From Cordilura impudica (taxonomy: Eukaryota; Arthropoda; Insecta; Diptera; Scathophagidae): DNA of 64,000 bases. Where the stretch lies: NCBI GenBank assembly GCA_963682025.1, contig OY821518.1, positions 13,722,100-13,786,099 of the forward strand. Direction: 5' to 3'. The notes under the pieces were generated by a model, which worked only from the letters and a program-made list of their open reading frames with translations, had not been told where the DNA came from and did no database searches. This document shows positions 20,315-32,951 of this stretch, piece after piece (position 1 is the first letter of the stretch; the number at the start of each line of letters is the position of its first letter). Position numbers and translations under genes: made by a program.

Positions 20315-22536
20315 ACTAACAGATCCCATCCCTCATAACTCGAGTGCAAATTCTAGGAAATTTTATTTTTTCATTTAATAAAGACCCTAAAGGTATGCTA
20401 ATCAATTTTAGCCAATTCACAATTCGCAAAAAGCCAAGGTTCAGAAAATACACACATGAAACACACAATGTTCTGTTCAAAAGTAGTCAACACATATCTT
20501 TATTTTCATATCAATTATGTGCGTTTCTAAATTTTCTACGGTGCCCAACACATCCATGACTGTGTTCGTTTTAATATTTCGTTATTTACACGAACATTTT
20601 TGTATCACGTACTTTTTGTTTCAATCACACATAAAGCACACATTTTTGAGTGTTGCTTTATTTGAAGTTCATGTTCTGGTACGTGTACTGAAAAAAAAAA
20701 CAGAACATGTACAATAAACAGGTTCGAGTTCAGTTATATTTTAAGTCGTGTTGTGGCTCGTGTAGTAAGAAAAAACAGAACATGTACAATAAACAGGTTA
20801 AATTCGTGTTCTGGCTCGTGTACTGCGAAGAATTGAAACATCAATTCGCGATCTGATACACCCCGATAAAAACGACGACAATTGTTTCAACCAAATTTAT
20901 TAAAATTTTATTGACCCTTTTTAATGACTTACGTTGCAAATTGTTTACAATTGTCAAATGTTTTAAAATTTTATTGGCCATTTCTTTGTGATTTACGTTG
21001 AAATTATTTACAATTGTTTTTATTGACTGGTTTTTATTTTAATAAAATATGGTAATAAAATACTTAAGACACAAAAACTATTTAGCATCATAAAAGTTAC
21101 ACTTGTTGGTTGGTTTGTTTTTTGCATTACCCATCCCTATTTTCGCAACCAATTAGTGCCATAGACGAAAAACCCAATTTTGCGGCATAAAAGACACACT
21201 TGTTGGTTGTTAGGATCTTTTGCAAACATTTTTTTTTTTTGGTAACAAACAACTTTAGACACAAACAAATTTCGCATCATAAAAAACACAATCACCCACC
21301 ATTAATTTGCGAACCAATTAGTGTCAATGCACAATCCTTTTCACAATGATTTTTTGGGATTTTTTGCGTAAAAACACAATGAGTGTCAATTAAAAAAACA
21401 CAAAAAAAAATTTTCATATTTTATTGGCCCTTTTTTATGACTTACGTTACAATTCCTTGCAAGTGTTACAATTTCACGCAATTGATTTTGCAATAAATAG
21501 CGAGTGTGTGCGTCATTTATTCATTAAGTGTACTGTGTTATTGTGTAAATTGCAAATATTTTGTGAAAATTAAAAAAAATTGGAACGCAATAACAGAAAT
21601 AAGTTTTGCTATAAAAAATACGCAACTTTTAATAGCGAAACGAAAAAATTTACATGTCTGATTGAAACCTGCAAGAAAGATTTAAGTGCAGTGTGCAGTT
21701 TTTGTGTCTTAAGTATTTTATTACCATATTTTATTAAAATAAAAACCAGTCAATAAAAACAATTGTAAATAAATTCAATTTGCAACGTAAGTCATAAAAA
21801 AGGGTCAATAAAATTTTAATAAATTTGGTTGAAACAATTGTCGTTGTTTTTATCGGGGTGTATCAGATCGCGGATTGATGTTTCAATTTTTCGCAGTACA
21901 CGAGCCAGAACAGGAATTTAAAATATAACTGGACTCGAACCTGTTTATTGTACATGTTCTATTTTTTCTTAGTACACGAGCCAGAACATGACTTAAAATA
22001 TAACTGAACTCGAACCTGTTTATTGTACATGTTCTGTTTTTTTTTCAGTACACGTACCAGAACATGAACTTCAAATAAAGCAACACTCAAAAATGTGTGC
22101 TTTATGTGTGATTGAAACAAAAAGTACGTGATACAAAAATGTTCGTGTAAATAACGAAATATTAAAACGAACACAGTCATGGTTGTGTTGGGCACCGAAG
22201 AAAATTTAAAAACAAACATAATTGATATGAAAATAAAAATATGTGTGTGTTGGTCTAAGTTATGCTTGTTTACATATATGTACGAGTTTTTTATTCAGTG
22301 TGTGTTTTTTTCTGAACTCTGCAATAAACACAAACATAGCATTGTATAATTTATGTATGTGTTAACTTTAAACGCATTTTACTCAAAAAAAAAAAAAAAA
22401 TTGTAAAAATTTAAAAATCTGTAAATCTGGTGGACAGCTAAAAAGAAATACCTTTAAAATTAGATACATTTGGTCAAAATCGGGTGAAAAATGTGAATCG
22501 GTCACAAGAAATCGCCTTATCTATTAATTTTATAGA
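20315..22536 (-). mobile_element. Helitron-like element split by a foldback element
   Basis: The 3' end lies at 20315-20438 (CTCGAGTGC hairpin remnant, TTAG-type terminus). The 5' half lies at 22318-22536 and ends CTATTAATTTTATAGA. Between them is the 1.9-kb inverted-repeat element at 20439-22317. Without that insert the copy would be about 340 bp, like its relatives. Confidence 0.7.
20439..22317. mobile_element. Foldback-like element with long inverted arms
   Basis: The left arm (about 20439-21072) and right arm (about 21698-22317) are inverted copies of each other, over 550 bp each and very similar. They surround a loop of about 625 bp. The outer ends read GTTCAGAAAA..ACACACA. Each arm contains a tandem direct repeat of roughly 70-80 bp around ACATGTACAATAAACAGG and GGCTCGTGTACT, which is the architecture of Foldback elements. 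The same peptide can be read from both arms only because they are inverted copies, so I do not call it a gene. No transposase is visible in the loop. I found no clear target duplication. Confidence 0.75.
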
Positions 22537-25500
22537 TATTCCTCGATCAATGAAGAATATTTTCCCTCTACTGATCGACATAAATTTAAAATGAGAAATA
22601 TCGAATATATAATATTTTGATAACATTTTCAGTCAATTCATCGGCATAAATTTACTACATTAGGTTACTCGATTAATGGTCCTCTAAATTTCTTGATTAA
22701 TGGAAAATATTTGTAGCCGATTGATCAACATAAATTAATTTTAATTATAACGTTATTCGAAAATTGTCATATTTAATTTAACGATTAATATACGTCAAAA
22801 ATTCTAAAGTAGTCAAAAATATTTTCGGTCAACTAATCGGTATAAATTCATTACAATTATTTATTATTGTATAATTTTCACACCATTCATCTAAAATTCC
22901 TCGATTAATCAAAAATATTTCCAATCGATTAATCGGTACAAAATTCATTCGAATTTAACTATATTCGATATTTCTCATTTTTGATTAATTGAATAATATC
23001 CGCCCAAAATTTCTGAATGAATAAAAATATATTTATTCGATTAATCAGTTTCGATATAATTATATACGAATTATTTGTCAATTGGAATGTGTAATTTTAA
23101 GTTATTTGATTAATAATCATCTAAAATTATTATACATTTATTTTAATTATACATTATGGCAAAAGTGTCATATTTAATTTATTGATTAATAACGTCTAAA
23201 ATCCTTGATTAATCAAAAATATTTTCAGTCAATTAATCGGTACACATTTGTTCGGATTATTCTTTATACGATATTTCTGATTTTAAATTAATCATTTAAT
23301 ATCCATCTAAAATTGGTGAAAAAATAAAAATATATTAAGTCCATAAATGAATTTTGATATAAATTTATTCGAATTATTTGTTATTTGTTATTTTAATTTA
23401 CTCGATTAACATTTGTTTAAAATTTCTGTATTAATCAAATTTACTTGTGGTCAATTAATCCGTATATTTTTATTTCATTTACTCGATTAATCAAAACTCG
23501 ATTTATCGGTATAAATTTATTCAAATTATTTATCTTTCGATTCTTTTAATTTTTTCAATAAATATTTGTCTAAAACTTCTCGATTACTCAAAAAAAAAAA
23601 AAAATTGTAGTCGATTAATAAGTATAACTTTATTCAAAACAATTCTAAGTCAATAAATCGGTACAATTTTATTCTATTTATTCGATTTATCAAAAATTCA
23701 TTTAGTCCATTAAATGTTACAAATTTATTGCTTTTATACTTTATTTTAAAAACAATCCTCGAGTAATCAAAAATATTTGTAGTTGATTTTTTCTCAATTA
23801 ACGAAAAAATATTTTTAGTTAATTAATTGGAATATTTTTTTTTTGATTCGATTAACCAAAAACAGGTTCAGTCGATTAATCAATATAAATTTATTCCATT
23901 TAATCTTCATTTAAGAAGAAACTACGAGTAATAATAAATATTTTTAGTTGATTTATCGATTCAAATTTATTCGAATTATTTTTTATTTGAATTTTTAAAA
24001 TAATCGATAAATATCTGTCTAAAATTCCTTAATGAATAGCAAATATTTTTAGTCGCTTAAAAATTTCGACGAACATTTTTTTGAATTGGTTGTCATTCGA
24101 AATCGTTCATTTTCAGTTATTCGATTAATATTTGTTTAAAATTTCTGTTCTAATCAAAATTATTTGTAGTCAATAAATCCGCATATTTTTATTTCATTTA
24201 CTCGATTAATCAAAACTATGTTTAGTCGATTTATCGGTATAAATTTTTGAAATAATCGATAATGTCCGTATAAATTTTCTCAATTTCAATTTAAGTTACA
24301 CGATTATTATTAGTCTAAAACTTCTCGATTTATCAAAAAAAAAAAAAAAAAAAAAAAATTTAGTATAAGTATAACTTTCTTCAAAGCTATTTTAAGTCAA
24401 TTAATGGGTACGATTTTATTTTATTTATTCGACTAATCAAAAATATATTTAGTCTATTAAAGGATACAAATTTATGCCCTTTATTTATTCTTTATTTAAA
24501 AAAAAAATCATGGAGTAATCAAAAATGTTTTTAGTTGATTTATCGGTGCACATTTATTTGAATTATTCTTTATTCGATATTTCTCATTTTAAATTAATCG
24601 ATTAATATCTGTCTAATATTCTTGAATGAATAAAAAATATACTTAGTCGATAAATGGATTTTCATACAAATTTATTCAAATTATATGTCTTTCGCTTTAA
24701 AACTTCTCGATTAACGAAATTAATGGCAATAATTTTATTACTTTTATTCAATTAACCAAAAAAATATTTAGTCGATTAATCGGTATCAATTTATTCCTTT
24801 TAATCTTTATTTGAGAAAATCGAAGAGTAGTAAAAAATATTTTAGTCAGTTTATCGATACAAATTTATTCGAACTACTTTTATTCGAAATTTTTAAATTA
24901 ATCGATTAATATCCATCTAAAATTAATGATTAAAAAATATTTTTGATCGATTAAAAATTTCGATGTAAATTTTTTCGAATTGTTTCTCATTCGAAATTTC
25001 CCATTTTCAGTAATTAGATTAATATATCTTTTTTAATTTCTGTTCTAATCAAAATTATTTGTAGTCAATAAATCCGTTTATTTTTATTTCATTTACTCGA
25101 TTAATCAAAACTATGTTTAGTCGATTAACCGGTATAAATTTATTCTAATTATATTCGGATTAATATTTACATTAATTTTTGAAATAATCGATAATATCCG
25201 TTTAATTTCCTCAATTTTACTTTAAGTTACTCGATTATTGTTAGTCTAAAACTTCTCGATTAATAAAAAAAATTTGTAGTCGATTATTATGTATAACTTT
25301 ATTCAAAACTATTTTAAGTCAATTAATGGGTATAATTTTTTTTATTTATTCGATTAATCAAAAAACTATTTAGTCCATTAAATGGTACAAATTTATTCCT
25401 TTTATTCTTTATTTAAAAAAAAAAATCCCCGAATAATCAAAAATATTTTTAGTTGATTTATCGGTGCACATTAATTTGAATTATTCTTTATTCGATATTT

Positions 25501-28280
25501 CTCATTTTAAATGAATCGATTAACATATGTGTAAAATTCTTGAATAAATGAAACAATATACTTAGTCCATTAATGAATTTTCATACAAATTTATTCGAAT
25601 TATTTGTCTTTCGATTTTTTCAATTTATTCGATTTATATTTGTCTAAAACTTCTCGATTAACGAAATTAATGGAAATAATTTTATTCCTTTTATTCGATT
25701 AACAAAAAATATTTAGTCGATTAATCGGTATTAATTTATTCCCTTTAATCTTTAATTGAGAAAAATCTACGAGTAATAAAAACTATTTTAGTCAGTTTAT
25801 CGATACAAATTTATTCGAACTACTTTTATTTGAAATTTTAAAATTAATCGATTAATATCCATCTAAAATTCCTTAATGATTAAAAAATATTTTTAGTCGA
25901 TTAAAAATTTCGATATACATTTTTTTGAATTGTTTCTCATTCGAAATTTCTCATTTTCAGTTATTCGATTAATAATTTTTTTTTAATTTCTGTATTAATC
26001 AAAATTACTTGTAGTCAATATATATTTTTATTGCATTTACTCGATTAATCAAAACTATGTTTAGTCGATTAACCGGTATAAATTTATTTTAATTATATTC
26101 GAATTAATTTTTAAATAAATTTTTGAAATAATCGATAATATCCGTTTAAATTCCTCAATTTCACTTTATTAATAAAAAAAAATAATCACTCGATTAAAAA
26201 AAAAATTGTAGTCGATTAATATGTATAACTTTATTCAAAACTATTTTATGTCAATTAATCGGTATAATTTAATTTTATTTATTCGATTAATCAAAAATAT
26301 ATTTAGTCCATTAAACGGTACAAATTTATTCCTTTTGTTCTTTATTTAAAAAAAAAACCCTGGAATAATCAAAAATATTATTATTATTATTCTGATATTT
26401 ATTATAATTAAAATTACAATAAATCTTAAAAACTAGAGCACTAGCAGCTTAAGCTATCGGCTGCACATTAATTTGAATAATTCTTTATTCGACATTTCTT
26501 ATTTTAAATTAATCGATTAACATCTGTCTAAAATTCTTGAATGAATAAAGAATATATTTAGTCGACTAATATGAATTATAAATAAAATTATATAAATTTA
26601 TTCAAATTATCTGCCTTTCGATATTTTTAATCTATTCGATTAATATTTGTATAAAACTTCTCGATTAACTAAAAAGTATGTTTAATCGATTAATCGAAAT
26701 AATTTTATTCCTCTTATTCCATTAGGTCGACTAACCTGTATAAATTTATTCCATTTAATCTTTAGTTGCGAAAAATCTACGAGTATTAAAAAATAGTTTA
26801 AGTCGATTTATCGATACAAATTTATTCGAATTATTTTTTATTTGAAATTTTTAAATCAATCGATTAATATCCGTCTAAAATTCCTCAATGAATAAAAAAT
26901 ATTTTTAGTCGATTGTTGTTTGTTATTCGAAATTTTTCATTTTCAGTTATTCGATTAATATTTGTTTAAACTTTCTGCATTAATCGCAATTACTTATAGT
27001 CAATTAATTCATATATTTTTATTTCATTTACTCGATTAAACAAAACTATGTTTAGTCGATTTCTCGGTGTAAATTTATTCTAATTATATTCGAATTTTTT
27101 TTTATTGAAATTTTTGAAATAATCGATAATGTCCGTATAAATTTCCTCAATTTCACTTTAAGTTACTCGATTAATCCAAAAAAATTTTTAGTCTATTAAT
27201 AAGTATAACTTTCTTCAAAACTGTTTTAAGTCAATTAATTGTACGATTTTATTTTATTTATTCGATTAATCAAAAAAATATTTAGTCCATAAATGATACA
27301 AATTTATTCCTTTTATTCTTTATTTAAAAAAAAATCCTCGAGTAATAAAAAATATTTTTAGTTGATTTATCGGTGCACATTTATGTGAATTATTTATTAG
27401 ATATTTCTCATTTTAAATGAATCGATTAACATATGTGTAAAATTCTTGAATAAATGAAACAATATACTTAGTCCATTAAAGAATTTTCATACAAATTTAT
27501 TCGAATTATATGTCTTTCGTTTTTTTTTTAAATTTATTCCATTTATATTTGTCTAAAACTTCTCGATTAACGAAAAAATATTTTAGTCGATTAATCAAAA
27601 TAATTTTATTCCTTTTATTCGATTAACCAAAAAAATGTTTAGCCGATTAATCGATATAAACTTACTCCATTTAATCTTTATTTGAGAAAAATTTTCGAGT
27701 AATAAAAATAATTTTTGTCGATTAATTTAAATATTTTAAATATTTTAAATTAATCGATTAACATCCGGTAAAAATCGTCAATGAATAAAAAGTATTGTTT
27801 TTTCGAATTGTTTGTCTTTCGAAATTTTTAATTTTCAGTTATCCGATTAATATTTGCCTAAAACTTCTCGATTAATCAAACAATTTTTTGCCGATTAATC
27901 GGTATATATTGATTTTTTTTTATTTTTAATTTTTTGTCATTCGAAATTTTTCATTTTCAGTTATTCGATTAATATTAGTCTAAAACTTCTCGATTAATCA
28001 AACAATTTTTTGCCGATTAATCGGTATAAATTGATTCTTTTTATTTTTAATTTTTTGTCATTCGAAATTTTCATTTTCAGTTATTCGATTAATATTAGTC
28101 TAAAACTTCTCGATTAAACAAAAAATTTGTTTTGCCGATTAATCGGTATAAATTTATTCTTTTTATTTTTTTTTTAAATTGCTCGATATAGATTTGTTTG
28201 TATTATTCGTTATTATATATTACTATATATTATGTTACTCGATTAATATTTGTCTAAAATCCTCGATTAATCGGAAGATA
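22537..28280. repeat. AT-rich satellite block 1, CGATTAAT-rich
   Basis: About 5.7 kb of diverged tandem repeats is built from short motifs such as TCGATTAATCGGTATAAATT and TTATTCGAATTATT. At 27841-28130 a 120-bp monomer repeats cleanly (ATTCGATTAATATTAGTC starts again 120 bp later). A larger unit marked by AACTTTATTCAAAACTATTT occurs at about 23626, 24373, 25295, 26227 and 27207, giving spacings of 747, 922, 932 and 980 bp. This is a higher-order structure. There is no coding sequence. A short foreign piece sits near 26376-26460. Confidence 0.85.
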
Positions 28281-30448
28281 TAAAAACGATTGCTCTTCGA
28301 GCGTTTTCACAAACTACAGTTCGTTTATTCTAAAATAATGTGCATTGATTTTCGTACATGAGCCTTAAGCGGCTAAAGCATGTTATTGAATTTGGCGAAT
28401 ATTTAGACCATATTAAGACCTAGTGCCTTTATACAAAAAACCCTCACGGTCATGGTGCAATAACCAGTATTTTACACAACTGATATTTGTAGATTAAATC
28501 ACTCTAAATCTTTATATAAGTTGACCTTCTGTTATTCACTATATTTTTTTATTAAGGCACCAGAGTAAGAAATATGGGATTGAATTATGATCAGTCTTTT
28601 TTCAAATCTGAAATAAAAACTTTCGGACATAAGACCCTTCAACCCTTAATTCTATTTTGCTTACTTTATTTTTTAAAATAATTTAATTTATTAAACATTC
28701 CAATCCGCAAAATAACATAAAGTTATAAAAAATTTAGCCTGTTTCTAAAAAATGTTGTGGTTATGGAACAGCTCTGTTTTAACTTTAATTATAGACAGGT
28801 TGATATTAACTATGACTTAAATGTACATACATGTACAATACGTAAAACATGTATCGTGTTCAAGTAGTGTGAACATATGAAATAAGTACTTGCGCGGCCA
28901 ATGAATGAATGAATCTTCACCGTATAAACGTATTCAAGTAATATCCTTCATTAACACACACACACGCACACATACAGATAGAAATGATTGTCATGCTACT
29001 GAAGGTAAAATATTTACTGAATATTAGTGGAGTATCTACCAGTTGTTGCTGGTCGAGAGAATAATTGGTCACATATGCAAACGTTCACACCAGGTCATCA
29101 GTGTCGTCAATTATCTTTTTGATATTCAAACCATAACTTAGTGAACACAACAATGATACCGTGATGTTTTGTAAATGTTTCTCCTGGCCAACGTGTTTTA
29201 TTGTATAATTTTTATAAATACTAAACAATACATGCGAGTATGTATGTATGTACGTACGTACAATATAAAAACATGTATCCTTTCTGCTATCCTCTTAACT
29301 GGAGTATGAGTAGCGTTTTTAAATAAATAAAAATAAAAAAAATCACATTGAAAAGAATTTATTATTCAAAATTATTTTCTCGTTATATGTAGACATGATA
29401 GTAAGTTATAAAAATAATACCAACAACGTTAAAACCACCTGAGACGAGCACAAGAACCATCACGCAAGTATATTTCTTTTTCCGGCGAAGAGGTCATCCT
29501 TAAGACCTAGCTACTATTTTTGGGCCTTAATTATAGATAACGCTTAAATAAATTATTAACTCTTTTGTAATAATAAAACAAAACAACAACTAAAGCTGAG
29601 TCAAAATATTTAAATAGTGTTGGAAAAACAGGATGTCTTATTGTTGTATAATAATGCCAAACAAAACAAAAATATCACATATCCTGATGAAAATGAACAT
29701 GTATGAATGTGAAAAATTCTCGTGTTGTGCTATTTGAGACCATATGTGTTTTCAACAAAACACACATGTTTTTATTCCCTTTAGGACAACTAAAAGAAAA
29801 AGTAGGCGTTTTGCTAATTATATTTGATATTAAATATAGATCCAAAGAAAAACCCTTCTTCAGGCTCTTAAGGCTTTATTTACACTTTTAAAAATTAAAT
29901 TTTTGCTAAAATCTTTTAAAATTGTTCTTCCTAGATTTGTTTCTACTTCAATTTTCTAATTTTTATTAGGTTTGAGTTAAATGTGTTGGATGAAAGAATC
30001 GTTAATAATTATTTCTTGTTAAAGTTCTTCGGTTAATTGAGGACTTTAAATCAGACAAATTGAGAACAACTATTGTTATTAACGACATTATTTTTCAGAA
30101 TTTTGCGATATATATTTATTTATTTGAATATAGAAAAGTATTATCATTTATAAGTACAACCAATTTTTTTTATTAAAAAAATTTAAAAAAAAATTTTATA
30201 ATAAAAATTTACTCATAGTGTCTACATTGAAAAACAAAAATTCGTACATTACATTAACGAAAATTGTTGTAAATTCTATGAAAAAATTATTTATTATCCC
30301 GCCACGAAACGTGCCTTTAACTAGACGAAATCCACAAAGACCTTTTTTTCTGATATTTTACGAAAACATTTTGTTAATTATAAAGCAATTATCTAAATCT
30401 TATGAAAAAAAACTTCGCATAATTGCATTAAAATTTAGTGTTTAAAAA
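28281..30448. other. AT-rich stretch between satellite blocks
   Basis: Apart from microsatellites (CA-rich near 28956-28972, GTAT/GTAC near 29236-29260) I see nothing I can name. Open frames near 29703 and 30218 are short and without motifs. Confidence 0.4.
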
Positions 30449-30924
30449 AACAATATAGTTTTTTAAAATATATTTTTACTAGTAATTAATTCGTAAAATT
30501 GTTGTTTCTGAAGTTCTTGTCAGATTCGTATATTAAAATCCGTCTAAAATTCGACGAGTAATCTAAATACTTTCGGCTGATTGATCGGTAATTTAGTACA
30601 GCTATTCACTATAGGAAATTTTTCACATTAAGTTACTCGATTAATATCTTTTGAAAATTCCTCGATTATAAAACAATATTTTCAGTCGATTAATCGGTAC
30701 ACATTTCTTCAAAATATTCTTTATTCGATATTTCTCATTTTAAATTAATCGATTAATATCCGTTTAAATTTAAAAAATATTTTGAGTTGATTAATGGATT
30801 ATTTGACATTCGAATTTTTTCATTTAAAGTTACTCTATTAATCAAAAACATTTAAAGTCGATTAATCGGTATAATTTAATCAAAAATATATTTAGTCGAT
30901 TAATCACTATTAACTTATTCCATT

Positions 30925-30956
<32 letters not shown>

Positions 30957-32060
30957 TTCTTGAGTAAGCAAAAATTTTTTTTGTCGTTTTATTCGTACAA
31001 ATTTATTTGAGTTATTTTTTATTTGGAATTTTAATATTAATCGTTTTATCTTCCTCTAAAACCCTTTATGAATTAAAAATCTGTAGTCGATTAACAAATT
31101 TTGATGTAAACTTTTTTCTAATTATTTGGTTATTCGAAATTTTTCGGTATTGCAAAAACAATGTAGTATTTTAAAATATATTTTTAATAGTAATTAATTC
31201 GTAAAGTTGTTTCTCGAGTTTTTGTCAGAATCGTATATTAAAATCCGCCTAAAATTCGACGCGTAATCTAAATACTTTCGATTGATTAATCGGTAATTTA
31301 TTACAGTTATTCATTATCGGAAATTTTTCACATTAATTTACTCGATTAATATCTTTTGAAAATTCGTCGATTATAAAAAAATATTTTCAGTCGATTAATC
31401 GTTACACATTTTTTTGAAATATTCTTTATTGGATGTTTCTCATTTTAAATTAATCGATTAATATCCGTCTAAAATTCTTGATTGCATAAAGAGTATACTG
31501 AGTCGATTAATGAATGCCGATATAAATTTTTTTCGAATTATTTAACATTCGAATTTTGTCATTTAAAATAACTCGATTATTATTTCGCTATTAATCAAAA
31601 ATATTTTAAGTCAATCGGTATAAATTAATTTAATTTAATTTAATTTATTCGATTAATTGAAAATATGTTTTGTCGATTAATCAGTATAAACTTATTCCAT
31701 TTATTCCTTGAGTACAAATTTATTCGAAATATTTTTTATTTAAAGTTTTTAAATTAATCGTTTAATATCTGTAGTTGATTAACAAATTTCGATGTAAATT
31801 TTTTCAAATTATTTGGTTATTCGAAATTTTTCGGTACTGCAAAAACAATTGATTATTTTGATAATTTAGATTTTTGTTGTTTTTATAACAAAGAGAATCT
31901 TTTAACAACCGATGACCTTAAGCCGAACTATATTCACCCTTCAACAATTGATTATTTTAAAATATATTTTTCCTAGTAATTAATTCGTAACGTTGTTTTT
32001 TAAGTTTTGTAAGATTCGTAGATTTAGAAGTCTGATTGAAATTTAATTTTTTCCTTACAT
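30449..32060. repeat. AT-rich satellite block 2, CGATTAAT-rich
   Basis: This is the same motif family as block 1, but with its own higher-order unit of about 709 bp. A segment starting AAACAATATAG near 30450 is repeated closely from about 31159 (both contain GTAATTAATTCGTAAA and CGTATATTAAAATCCG), and partly again from about 31938. A (TA)n run lies at 30928-30945. Confidence 0.8.
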
Positions 32061-32269
32061 AAAAGAATTATAATAAATTTTTAATTAAAAAAAAAAACAT
32101 GTGAGTCCGATCACAGGGGAGATGTGTAAACATCCAGTAAATAGAGATTTTTATGTCACTTTTTTAAAATCAAACAAAAAGCGCATTTATGTATCACTTA
32201 TAGCAGTCGACTGCTAATATAAAATTATTTAGTACTATTTATTATATTCAACTGGTAAGCTTTTAATTT

Positions 32270-32697
32270 TTCGTTTTTCTTTTTTTGTTTTTCATTATTA
32301 GTTTTTCATTTTTAATTTTTTAATTTTTTATTTTTCATTTTTCATTTTTCATTTCTAATATTTTATTATTTATTTTTAATTTTTCATTTTCCATTTTTCA
32401 TTTTTCAATTTTTATTTTTTATTTTCTAATTTTTATTTTTATTTTCATTTCTAATTTTTCTTTTTTCATTATTCATTTTTTATATTTAATTTTCATTATT
32501 ATTTTCATTTTCATTTTCGTTTTTCACTTTTTATATTTCATTTTCCGTTTTTCATTTTTAATTTTTAATTTTTCAATTTTCATTTTCCATTTTCCATTTT
32601 TCATTTTTCAATTTTTATTTTTCATTTTTCATTTTCCATTTTTATTTTTTATTTTTCATTTTTCATTTTCCATTTTCCATTTTTAATATTTTTTATT
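32270..32697 (+). repeat. TTTTTCAT-type minisatellite, left array of copy A
   Basis: The sequence is almost only ATTTTTC and ATTTTTA units of 6-8 bp. It stops at the border of the Penelope array and resumes on the far side at 38966. Confidence 0.85.
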
Positions 32698-32781
32698 TCT
32701 TGTTGTGATATTAAGCTTCCTATGGTCGTCCTAAGCAGGAATAATTAAAACAAATATGCTGTAATTTTGTTTTCTGTCTGC

Positions 32782-32820
32782 GACGTTTCGACACTATGGT
32801 TGGTGTCCTCATCAGGCGTC
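32782..32820 (-). ncRNA. Hammerhead-ribozyme-like motif, unit 1
   Basis: On the minus strand two nested stems, GACG/CGTC outside and GACAC/GTGTC inside, enclose CTGATGAG on one side and GAAA on the other. These are the conserved core strands of hammerhead ribozymes, which are known in Penelope-like elements. Against activity: there is an extra G after CTGATGA, stem I is missing, and there is no GTH cleavage triplet beside the outer stem. It may be a relic or need another copy. It lies about 130 bp after the gene's stop codon. Confidence 0.55.
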
Positions 32821-32951
32821 TAATTTTATTTAATAATAATTAAGAATATACATTTATTATCACTTAACAAATTTATGTGAATTTTTTTTATAAAATAATT
32901 GTTACCTTAATAGTATTATTACACACTTAATCTAAATTTTACATTTTAATT

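Noticed and set aside
20517..22219. The same peptide readable from both strands (20517-20717 and 21959-22219)
   Set aside because: It follows from the inverted arms of the foldback element. It has no domain and arm conservation explains the similarity.
22537..28280. CRISPR-like regular repeats
   Set aside because: The repeats are diverged, AT-rich, tandem and without unique spacers, in an insect genome. They form a satellite.
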